A stretch of DNA of 8,956 nt from Candidatus Latescibacterota bacterium (GTDB lineage Bacteria > JAAXHH01 > JABIQT01), in assembly GCA_018667995.1 (NCBI GenBank), contig JABIQT010000461.1, positions 1 to 8,956 on the forward strand, read 5' to 3'. A model generated the notes under the pieces. It was not told the origin of the DNA. It saw only the letters and a program-made list of their open reading frames with translations, and did not search any database. Of the stretch, positions 1 through 5,995 are shown in pieces (positions within the stretch are counted from its first letter, which is position 1; each line of letters opens with the position of its first letter). Made by a program: the position numbers and the translations under genes.

Positions 1-702
1 CATTCCCTTCCCGCCTTATCGAGCCGCGCTGTTTACCAGAATCTGATTGGCTGGTGCGGCGATTCAACAGTACGGGTATTCTCTATTCATGCCCCCTATC
101 GACCCGACCGCGATATTTCACAACTCGATGAGGTCCAGCGGCGGACGGCAGTCTCCTATACCGAAGAAGCAATCGGACTCGCCAGTCATCTGGGAGCGAA
201 ACTCGTAGCGATCCACGGCAGTCAGGATCCTCTCGAACCAAATACACGAGATAAACGGCGTGAACAGTCGCAGAAGAGTCTCGCGGAACTGGTCAGAGTG
301 GCCCGCGAATGCTCCATACGTCTCGTACTGGAAACGATGCCCCCTGAGTGGATTCCCGCCGGTGCCGATGAGGCCGAGGCCGTGCTCGAAGGGCTCGATC
401 CTTCAGTGATCGGGTACTGCCTGGACACTAATCACGCGAATTTGACGGGCAAGCTTGTAGATATCATACACCATTTTGGGGACCGACTTTGGTCAATCCA
501 TCTGTCCGATAATGATGGTATTCAGCAGAGACACTGGATGCCTTTTGAGGGGGTAATAGACTTCAAGTCGGTGATGGAGGCGCTCGGCGACATAGGGTAT
601 CGAGGCCCCCTCATATACGAACTGGATCCTCATCCAGATGGGTTGGCCGTCGGATTGGCTGCCATTGAGGAGAACTACCTCCGCTTAATGGATCTGACTT
701 GA
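1..702 (+). CDS. Sugar phosphate isomerase/epimerase-like TIM-barrel protein (5' truncated)
   Basis: The reading frame is open from the first base, so the gene starts before the window and only its last 233 residues are visible. It looks like the xylose-isomerase-like TIM-barrel family (AP endonuclease 2 fold), whose members isomerise or epimerise sugars and related polyols in the cytoplasm using a divalent metal. Visible strand-end motifs are FSIHAPY (His30 of the visible part), VAIHGS (His72), LVLETMP (Glu111), YCLDTNHAN (Asp142, His145), SIHLSDN (His167), His178 and IYELD (Glu207). The Glu-Asp-His-Glu set at 111, 142, 167 and 207 matches the usual metal-binding pattern. Members are usually about 270-290 residues, so roughly 40-50 residues are missing. 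The downstream sugar-acid dehydratase genes support a role in carbohydrate catabolism. The exact substrate cannot be told, and an endonuclease IV-like role is much less likely in this setting. Confidence 0.85.
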   Translation, partial: HSLPALSSRAVYQNLIGWCGDSTVRVFSIHAPYRPDRDISQLDEVQRRTAVSYTEEAIGLASHLGAKLVAIHGSQDPLEPNTRDKRREQSQKSLAELVRVARECSIRLVLETMPPEWIPAGADEAEAVLEGLDPSVIGYCLDTNHANLTGKLVDIIHHFGDRLWSIHLSDNDGIQQRHWMPFEGVIDFKSVMEALGDIGYRGPLIYELDPHPDGLAVGLAAIEENYLRLMDLT

Positions 703-1109
703 TGCGCGATTGGGTTACCCATAGGGGCTGCTGGTCTAAAAGATTGGGGCCGGAGGCAGCAAAGAAATCTGAAATTCCCTCGTAACCTCTTCACCCGGTT
801 AAATCCCATTTCGGGGGGGACATTGGCGTCGGCACGTTTTCGGATATGCAAGCCTGCCAACGCCAGGGAAACCGTACTGCAAACCTGATCACGAGGCACA
901 TAGGATGAAGGGGTAGGATCACATAATCAGCTGAAGAAGCCATCTCGGGCACGATTTCGCTTTGCGGTCACTATATCCTCAGCACCCGCCTTACCGCACA
1001 TCTCGGTATCTGAAAAGACAATGGTTCACTCTTCAGCTGAATTCATCCGCCAGACATTGTCAGAAGTGCGTGCAACTCTCTGCAGATCAAATAGGGAGAT
1101 TATCTCCAC
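703..1109. other. Long intergenic region without a recognisable gene
   Basis: This 407-bp spacer separates the isomerase-like gene from the dehydratase gene. Short open frames occur on both strands, but their translations are rich in Cys, Arg and His, have no family motif, and lack a ribosome binding site. A small inverted repeat, TAACC (783-787) with GGTTA (797-801), has no T-tract and is not a convincing terminator. A CAGCTGAAG/CTTCAGCTG pair (928-936 and 1031-1039) is about as common as chance would give. I see no clear sigma-70 promoter, although a promoter for the next gene would be expected here. Confidence 0.6.
1093..1107 (+). promoter_or_regulatory. Ribosome binding site inside a small hairpin
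   Basis: AGGGAG (1093-1098) is a good Shine-Dalgarno sequence 11 nt before the ATG at 1110 and supports that start. It lies in a perfect inverted repeat, GGAGA (1095-1099), loop TTA, TCTCC (1103-1107). In the mRNA this could fold and partly hide the ribosome binding site. A 5-bp stem may arise by chance, so a regulatory role is only a possibility. Confidence 0.45.
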
Positions 1110-2294
1110 ATGAAGATCACGAAGATAGATGTGATACCGCTGAGCATTCCTGCGCCGCCGCGAAAACATGTCATACACAGTATTAATCCAATTTACCGGT
1201 TCCAGGATCTGAAGTATGGAGCCCCTCCAATTCAGTCTCCAGATACTTTTGGTCAACTTGCCGTACGTATCGAAACAAGCGAAGGGATCTGCGGAGTGTC
1301 TTCGGGAGGATATGCCTGTCAGGGCGCCTATCCTATTCTGAGAAACGTCCTCGTCCCCGTATTGCTTGGTGAGGATCCGCTGCGCACCAACTGGCTTTGG
1401 GAGAAAATGTTCAGCGTTTGCATCGGCCAGGCTCGAGACGGCGTCACCAGCAGTGCCATCTCTCAGATAGATACCGCCCTCTGGGATCTGAAGGGGCGCG
1501 TGCTGGGACAACCAGTTTACAATCTTCTTGGAGGCAAGACCAGAGACAAGGTTCGCGTATATGCCAGTGAGCTATATGTATCGGCTACCTACCGTGGCGA
1601 TCCCGATCTTGACTTGTTGCGCGAAGAAGCACAGCAATATGTCGATCAGGGATTTACAGCTGTGAAACAGCGATTCGGCTTTGGTCCTTGGGACGGTGTC
1701 GTAGGTATGCGGAAGAATCGCAGCGTTGTGGAAGCGGTTCGCGAGACCATCGGTGATGAGATTGAACAGATGGTCGACTGTTGCCGGTCTTTTGATGCGG
1801 ACTATGCCATACGCATGATGCGTTTGGTAGAGGAGTTTGATCTCAGTTGGTATGAAGAGCCCGTTTTGCCTCATGATTGGAGCGGTTATGTGAAGGTGCG
1901 CGAGGCCGCGTCTATGCCCGTCTCTGGGGGAGAGAACGAATACAGCAAGAATGCTTTCGCAAAGTGGCTGACTATGGGGTGTGCAGATATCTGGCAGCCA
2001 GACGTCGATAGGTGTGGCGGCATGACAGAGGTGCAGAAGATCGTGAACATGGCTGAGGCCAACGATATAAAGGTAATACCCCACGGTGGATGGGTACCTA
2101 ACTTTCATATGGTAATCGCGAATATGACATGCCCCATGGCCGAGTACTTTCCACCGCATCAGAGAGGCGACGATATGGAAGTGCTACTGGGAAAACCTAC
2201 TGCCGTTGATGGATACATCAAGCTGTCTGACTCGCCGGGGTTTGGCCTTGAGTTGAATGAAGATGTGCTGAAACGTTACCGATGGGAGGGATGA
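1110..2294 (+). CDS. Acid-sugar dehydratase, enolase superfamily (L-rhamnonate dehydratase-like)
   Basis: This 394-residue protein belongs to the mandelate racemase/muconate lactonizing group of the enolase superfamily. Such enzymes abstract the proton next to a carboxylate with Mg2+ and, in acid-sugar dehydratases, eliminate water to give a 2-keto-3-deoxy acid. The N-terminal capping domain covers about residues 1-135. The barrel carries a KxR motif (K186-Q-R188 in KQRFGFGP), Mg ligands Asp223, Glu249 (WYEEP) and Glu275 (GGENE), and the Asp298 (WQPDVDR)/His325 (IPHGG) dyad. KxRFGxGP, YAIRMxRL and NxHMVIANMTCPMAEYFPP closely resemble L-rhamnonate dehydratases, and the length fits. The residue after Glu275 is Asn, where I recall that group usually having His (GGEHE), so the substrate may differ. 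The start is set by AGGGAG 11 nt upstream. Together with the isomerase-like and UxuA-like genes it suggests catabolism of aldonates or uronates in the cytoplasm. Family assignment is firm; rhamnonate as substrate is inference. Confidence 0.9.
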   Translation: MKITKIDVIPLSIPAPPRKHVIHSINPIYRFQDLKYGAPPIQSPDTFGQLAVRIETSEGICGVSSGGYACQGAYPILRNVLVPVLLGEDPLRTNWLWEKMFSVCIGQARDGVTSSAISQIDTALWDLKGRVLGQPVYNLLGGKTRDKVRVYASELYVSATYRGDPDLDLLREEAQQYVDQGFTAVKQRFGFGPWDGVVGMRKNRSVVEAVRETIGDEIEQMVDCCRSFDADYAIRMMRLVEEFDLSWYEEPVLPHDWSGYVKVREAASMPVSGGENEYSKNAFAKWLTMGCADIWQPDVDRCGGMTEVQKIVNMAEANDIKVIPHGGWVPNFHMVIANMTCPMAEYFPPHQRGDDMEVLLGKPTAVDGYIKLSDSPGFGLELNEDVLKRYRWEG

Positions 2295-2763
2295 GCCCGC
2301 ATGTTGCTTGCGTCCCTCGGCGAACTACGATCTACGCTCGTTGGTGAGAACGGGCACCCCAGCCATGTACGGTTTTGAGGATCGCGCCAGGTATTGCGAG
2401 GTTTGGAATGGTCCGGCCCCACGATTAACCATCGATTTGTAGCCCAGACTTGGGTTATGAAAACTCATGCACCAGGAGGCATGCACATCTCCATTCTCAC
2501 AGATGATCTGGTGTATTTCTCTTGCAGCAACCTGATGCGGTATCTCGTGGGGCATTGACCAGCTTCGTAGGCAAGAATTCAGATTGCTTGATTCTGGGTC
2601 GAGAGGCGTACGGTCCCATCGTTCATCGAAATGTGCCATGATTCTTATGCAAACCACTTCGCCAGGGGCAACGTCCCACACCTGACCGCAACACGTCCAA
2701 TGTTCATAGCTGCCCAGAATAACTGACGTCCAAATCAATCCAATCGACAGGAGGATCGTTACC
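2295..2763. other. Long intergenic region; uninterrupted antisense frame, no recognised gene
   Basis: This 469-bp gap lies between two genes on the same strand. Nothing on the + strand looks coding and no terminator with a T-tract was found after the dehydratase. On the - strand one frame stays open across almost the whole gap (2325-2792, 155 codons). Its first 29 bases overlap the cupin start, it has no recognisable ribosome binding site, and its translation is rich in Cys, Trp, His and Met. I do not call it a gene. It could be chance or the remains of a decayed one. Confidence 0.55.
2749..2754 (+). promoter_or_regulatory. Strong Shine-Dalgarno for the bicupin gene
   Basis: AGGAGG, a perfect match to the anti-Shine-Dalgarno core, lies 9 nt before the ATG at 2764. 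It fixes the start of the cupin gene and suggests efficient initiation independent of the gene upstream. Confidence 0.85.
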
Positions 2764-3510
2764 ATGTCCGACAAAGCGCCGTTCATTACCAACTGGAGAG
2801 ACCCGAACCCCTATATCAATCACGAAAGTGCTATAGTCTGGTCGATACTATTAGGGAAAACCGGGCCGGATGCTCAGGCCAATGAATGCATGCAGCATAT
2901 AAGAGGGTTTGCCAAACACTCCCTGCAGGGGAGGAAGAATTCCGACTACCACAATCACGAAGATTGGGAACAGTTCTACTACATTCTCTCTGGAGAAGGG
3001 CATGTACTGATCGGTGATGAAAAGCATGCCGTTTCGGAGGGCTCGGTCGTCTATTTCCCACCGAACGTATATCACCAGATGTTTGCCGAGGACCATGACG
3101 ACTGGATGGAGCACCTGATTATCACCTGCCCGGTAGAAAGAACAGGATCCGAGGCATGTGTCTTCAATTGGCGCGATGTAACTCCCGAGACCGGATTACA
3201 CGGTGGCGTTGTTACGTGGCCATTGCTGAGGGGTGTGGAAGCCGACGGAGGCCCGTCATTCAGACATTGCTTGATGGGCTTCAGGTTGTTCGTCATGCAG
3301 CGACTCATTCGAGGTAAGACTTCAGACTATCACCGCCACGAGGACTTCGAGCAGGTTTATTACATACTCGAAGGTTGGGGTTCGATGCTTATTGATGGAA
3401 CTATTCACTCTGTCGCCGAGGGTGATACGGTGTACCTGCCCCCGGGCGTGCCACACCAGATCCTCAATGAAGAGTGCGACGGGTGGTTGTCATATCTCGT
3501 AGTAAGCTAA
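2764..3510 (+). CDS. Two-domain cupin (bicupin) protein
   Basis: This 248-residue protein consists of two cupin domains in tandem. Domain 1 has the motif HNHEDWEQ (His63, His65, Glu69) and FPPNVYHQ (His104). Domain 2 has HRHEDFEQ (His190, His192, Glu196) and LPPGVPHQ (His231). Both therefore keep the complete cupin metal set of three His and one Glu, so both could bind metal. The preceding segments also match (NWRDPNP at 10-16, NWRDVTP at 135-141), so the whole unit of about 125 residues was duplicated. Over the core stretches of about 47 residues roughly 60% of positions are identical. There is no signal peptide, so the protein is probably cytoplasmic. Cupins beside sugar-acid genes can be isomerases, epimerases or ring-opening enzymes such as KdgF, but no motif points to one reaction. 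A sensor or dioxygenase role is also possible. The fold is certain, the function is not. Confidence 0.88.
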   Translation: MSDKAPFITNWRDPNPYINHESAIVWSILLGKTGPDAQANECMQHIRGFAKHSLQGRKNSDYHNHEDWEQFYYILSGEGHVLIGDEKHAVSEGSVVYFPPNVYHQMFAEDHDDWMEHLIITCPVERTGSEACVFNWRDVTPETGLHGGVVTWPLLRGVEADGGPSFRHCLMGFRLFVMQRLIRGKTSDYHRHEDFEQVYYILEGWGSMLIDGTIHSVAEGDTVYLPPGVPHQILNEECDGWLSYLVVS

Positions 3511-3753
3511 TTTGTGTGTTACTCTTTTGAAGACCTATGCGATCGTCACTAAATAGCTCCAGGTTACGTAGTTTATGAAGCAATTTTCGGTACTGGACGT
3601 CCACAGCTTGCATGCACTATTCCGTCGATCTGGCAAGCAACATAGCTGTACAAATGCCAGACTCAGAGTATGCGTGCCTTGTGATGTCCACTGCGCTTGG
3701 CATGATCAGCTGTAGTGGTGAGCAACCTCAATCGAATGAATGGAGATCAAGCA
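3511..3753. other. Intergenic region upstream of the UxuA-like gene
   Basis: This 243-bp spacer contains no supportable gene. It holds a perfect 10-bp palindrome, TGGACGTCCA (3594-3603), and a 7-bp inverted repeat, TCTGGCA (3629-3635) with TGCCAGA (3655-3661), separated by 19 nt. Neither is followed by a T-tract, so they are not typical terminators. They could be operators, but structures of this size are expected by chance in a region of this length. Confidence 0.4.
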
Positions 3754-4713
3754 ATGATGAAGGTATCCGTTTGGCATAATGATCTATCGGATGACTACTT
3801 AAGAACGGTCACGCAATTGGGCGCTGACGCTATTGACTGCGGTCGCGGTGAGTTCTTCCCAGGTGTCAAGGAACAGGGCTACCCTGACCTTGATGCCTTG
3901 TTACGACTCAAGAAGAAGGTCCATTCATGGGGGCTTGAATTCAACAGGGTAACGCTTCCCGACATAACGAACGCATTCATGAAGGATCAGGATGGCGGGG
4001 ACAAGGATCTGGAGAACTCATGCCAGGCGTTGCGTGTTTTTGGTGAGGCAGGCATTCCCATTGCGCGTCAGCGATTCTCTGGCGATGTATTTCCCGAGCG
4101 TTTGACACGTACCTCCACTCCGCACCGGGGAGGTTACATGTCCCGCTCGGAGAGCGCTTTCTTGACGCGTAATTTGGCTGATCCCCCGTCTCAGGAATCC
4201 CTGGATGGCTGGTGGGACCACTTTTGTCGGGTCTATGATCAACTGGTGCCCATTGCTGAGGAATACAGTATCAAGCTGGCCATGCATCCCTCGGATACAC
4301 CCTTGCCGGATACGCCCCTCGGAGGTATCGGATATCACAGGGTCATCGACGCCTATCCAAGCCGCTCTGTCGGTTATCTCTACTGTTGTGGGACGCGGGC
4401 GGAGGCTGGTGGACTACCCCTCGTACTAGATGAGATTCACAATTACGGCCGTAAGGGCCGCCTGTTTACGCTCCATCTCAGGAACGTCCGTGGAAGTCTA
4501 GCTACGTCCGGTGGATTCGAGGAAACATTGCTTGATGACGGAGATATGAACGTATTCAAGATCCTGATTGAGCTGAAGAAACAAGGGTTCAGTGGCTGCA
4601 TCAACCCGGATCATATTCCGCCCATACATGGAGACACTCCAGCATGCAGTCAAGGACTCGCATATTCAATCGGATACCTGAAGGCACTCTTTGCCGCGCT
4701 TGCGGTGGTATGA
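3754..4713 (+). CDS. Mannonate dehydratase (UxuA)-like TIM-barrel protein, short form
   Basis: This protein of 319 residues resembles UxuA, the metal-dependent enzyme that dehydrates D-mannonate to 2-keto-3-deoxy-D-gluconate in hexuronate catabolism. The C-terminal half carries the recognisable signature: KLAMHPSDTP (His178), YLYCCGT (Cys211, at the metal Cys of the usual FCxGS), LHLRNV (His241, Arg243, Asn244), FEETLLDDGDMN and NPDH (Asp286, His287). His178, Cys211, His241 and Asp286 form the expected metal-ligand set. The protein is clearly shorter than typical UxuA (close to 400 residues), its N-terminus is divergent, and the usual PDHG is PDHI. It may therefore be a separate subfamily acting on another sugar acid. 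I chose the ATG at 3754 because GGAG (3742-3745) lies 8 nt upstream; the ATG at 3757 is possible, and the frame also extends to a GTG at 3715. It is probably cytoplasmic and works with the other sugar-acid genes upstream. Confidence 0.82.
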   Translation: MMKVSVWHNDLSDDYLRTVTQLGADAIDCGRGEFFPGVKEQGYPDLDALLRLKKKVHSWGLEFNRVTLPDITNAFMKDQDGGDKDLENSCQALRVFGEAGIPIARQRFSGDVFPERLTRTSTPHRGGYMSRSESAFLTRNLADPPSQESLDGWWDHFCRVYDQLVPIAEEYSIKLAMHPSDTPLPDTPLGGIGYHRVIDAYPSRSVGYLYCCGTRAEAGGLPLVLDEIHNYGRKGRLFTLHLRNVRGSLATSGGFEETLLDDGDMNVFKILIELKKQGFSGCINPDHIPPIHGDTPACSQGLAYSIGYLKALFAALAVV

Positions 4714-5085
4714 CCCTATATATGACGTATACGTGGGACATCAAGTTCGGGAGAAAACAATGTCGTTTCGTTGGAAGCTGATTCCGAAATAGGGGACGCA
4801 CACGATGAAACCACGGATGATTTGAGGCGGAAAGTCTAGGGGTGCCTGGCACGGGGTTTACTGATACGGGAAACAGGTGCATCGTAATGGCGAGGAGGAA
4901 TGCGAATACAGTATATAAAGTCTACAGACGCTCCCGTTTTGCGCTGCGGTGGCGCCAAAACAGCAGTAGAATCCTCTAAGGCGATTCTCGCGATCCCGGT
5001 AGATCGTACCGGATTTCTCAGAGAGAATGCTGTCAGGAAACCCATACTCGAGTCGGGTACTCTGATTCGGTCCTATGGCCAACAT
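4714..5085. other. Convergent intergenic region, no recognised gene
   Basis: This 372-bp gap lies between two genes that end facing each other, so terminators are expected, but I found no stem followed by a T-tract. Small symmetric sequences are present: ACGTATACGT (4725-4734) and GTGCCTGGCAC (4842-4852). A 76-codon + strand frame (4900-5130) follows AGGAGG by only 1 nt and overlaps the end of the aminopeptidase gene in antisense. Its translation resembles no family I know, so I do not call it a gene. Confidence 0.5.
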
Positions 5086-5880
5086 CTAAATGCCGGCGGC
5101 ATCCCACAAGTCAGGATTTGCGGTCAATAGCTCAGGGCCGTCGGAAAGAATGACTATCGTATGCTCAAAATGGGCGGCCAGGCCACCATCTTGTGTGGAT
5201 GTGGTCCAGCCGTCATCTAAGACTTCAACCCTGTGGCCTTTTTCGCAGACCATGGGTTCGATGGCAATCACCATACCCGGTTTTAGCCGTGCGCCCCGCC
5301 CCGGCTTACCGTAATTCGGCACCTGCGGTTCTTCCCACATCTCTCTCCCTATACCATGACCGCATAGTTCTCGGACCACTGAAAACCCTTCTTCCTCCAC
5401 AAAGCTCTGTACTGCGTAGCCGATATCACCGACCCGATTGCCTACCACCGCCTGCTCGATACCTTTGAAGAGAGAGGCTCTGGTTACGTCAAGCAGCCGC
5501 TTCGCCACGGGTTTGACCTTACCGACTGGGAAAGTAAATGCATTGTCGCCATGATAGCCGCTTATCTTTATGGCAACGTCGATTCCGACCACGTCGCCGT
5601 CTTTGAGTATTCGACGTTTGCTGGGTACGCCATGAACCACTTCATCATTCACAGAGGAGCAAATCGTGGCGGGATATGGCGGGGGACTAGATGGCTGGTA
5701 GTTGAGAAATGAGGACTCGCCACCCAACTCTTCAATAGTTTTTCGGGAAATTTGGTCGAGATCCCATGTGGAGACTCCGGGGGCTACGCCTTCACCGATG
5801 CTCTGCAACAGTTTTGAGGCGGCACGCCCACTGCGTCTCATAGTTTCGATCTGTTCTTCGCTTTTCAGAATGATTCCCAT
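5086..5880 (-). CDS. map: Type I methionine aminopeptidase
   Basis: This 264-residue cytoplasmic enzyme removes the initiator methionine from new proteins, using two divalent metal ions. All five metal ligands are visible in order: Asp101 (GIDVA), Asp112 (HGDNA), His175 (GHGIG), Glu208 (IEPM) and Glu239 (FEHT). The substrate-binding His of VVHGVP (His83) is also kept. Length and layout match the bacterial type I form without an N-terminal extension. Two differences stand out. The family's HEEPQV reads WEEPQV here, so the His seven residues after His175 (His178 in E. coli) is Trp182. The loop before the conserved ICSSVNDEVVHG is also lengthened and proline-rich (SSPPPYP, 64-70). The start is supported by GGAG (5886-5889) with a 5-nt spacer. 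The gene is usually found near secY/adk or ribosomal genes, but here it follows a dehydrogenase after a 115-bp gap and probably has its own promoter. Confidence 0.95.
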   Translation of the reverse strand: MGIILKSEEQIETMRRSGRAASKLLQSIGEGVAPGVSTWDLDQISRKTIEELGGESSFLNYQPSSPPPYPATICSSVNDEVVHGVPSKRRILKDGDVVGIDVAIKISGYHGDNAFTFPVGKVKPVAKRLLDVTRASLFKGIEQAVVGNRVGDIGYAVQSFVEEEGFSVVRELCGHGIGREMWEEPQVPNYGKPGRGARLKPGMVIAIEPMVCEKGHRVEVLDDGWTTSTQDGGLAAHFEHTIVILSDGPELLTANPDLWDAAGI

Positions 5881-5924
5881 ATGTGCTCCGGATGCAATCA
5901 GTTAACGGGTTACAAAGTGTTACA

Positions 5925-5948
5925 GCTCTCGTAAAGCCCTTCGCGAGC
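5925..5948 (-). repeat. Imperfect inverted repeat in the leader of map
   Basis: On the - strand GCTCGCG (5948-5942) pairs with CGAGAGC (5931-5925) around a 10-nt loop, with one mismatch in a 7-bp stem. It lies just downstream of the candidate -10 box, about where transcription would start, so it could be a leader hairpin or an operator. No T-tract follows, so it is not a good terminator. Chance is not excluded. Confidence 0.3.
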
Positions 5949-5952
5949 CCCT

Positions 5953-5981
5953 AAAATAAGTAGTGCTTTAGGCCGCGCCAA
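5953..5981 (-). promoter_or_regulatory. Candidate sigma-70-type promoter for map
   Basis: On the - strand TTGGCG (5981-5976) and TATTTT (5958-5953) are separated by exactly 17 nt. Each matches its consensus hexamer at four of six positions. The pair lies between the end of the dehydrogenase gene and the map start, leaving a leader of about 65-70 nt. The placement is sensible, but the boxes are only moderate matches and the host's sigma factor is unknown. Confidence 0.35.
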
Positions 5982-5995
5982 TCAAATAATCGCCG

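Noticed and set aside
675-899. A 74-codon - strand frame in the first gap
   Set aside because: It overlaps the end of the isomerase-like gene, is Arg/Pro/Cys rich and has no recognisable motif.
928-1039. Inverted repeat CAGCTGAAG/CTTCAGCTG ahead of the dehydratase gene
   Set aside because: The arms are 94 nt apart and a 9-bp match is not rare in a 400-bp gap. There are no flanking duplications or mobile-element genes.
962-1186. A 74-codon + strand frame overlapping the dehydratase start
   Set aside because: It overlaps a gene with a clear start, has no ribosome binding site, and its translation (many Cys, His, Arg and Gln) looks like non-coding sequence.
1572-2159. A 195-codon - strand frame inside the enolase-superfamily gene
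   Set aside because: It is a shadow of the + strand gene, which carries all the catalytic motifs of its family.
2555-2583. TTGACC as a -35 box for the bicupin gene
   Set aside because: No sequence resembling a -10 box occurs at 16-18 nt spacing; the best hexamers match only two or three bases.
3715-3717. GTG as the start of the UxuA-like protein
   Set aside because: It has no Shine-Dalgarno sequence, whereas the ATG at 3754 has GGAG 8 nt upstream and gives a normal N-terminus leading into the first strand (KVSVW).
4725-4734. Perfect palindrome ACGTATACGT after the UxuA-like gene
   Set aside because: Ten-base palindromes are expected several times in a window of this size, and no T-tract follows, so it is neither a supported terminator nor an operator.
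4900-5130. A 76-codon + strand frame preceded by AGGAGG
   Set aside because: The Shine-Dalgarno lies only 1 nt from the ATG, the frame runs antisense into the end of map, and the translation matches no family I recognise.
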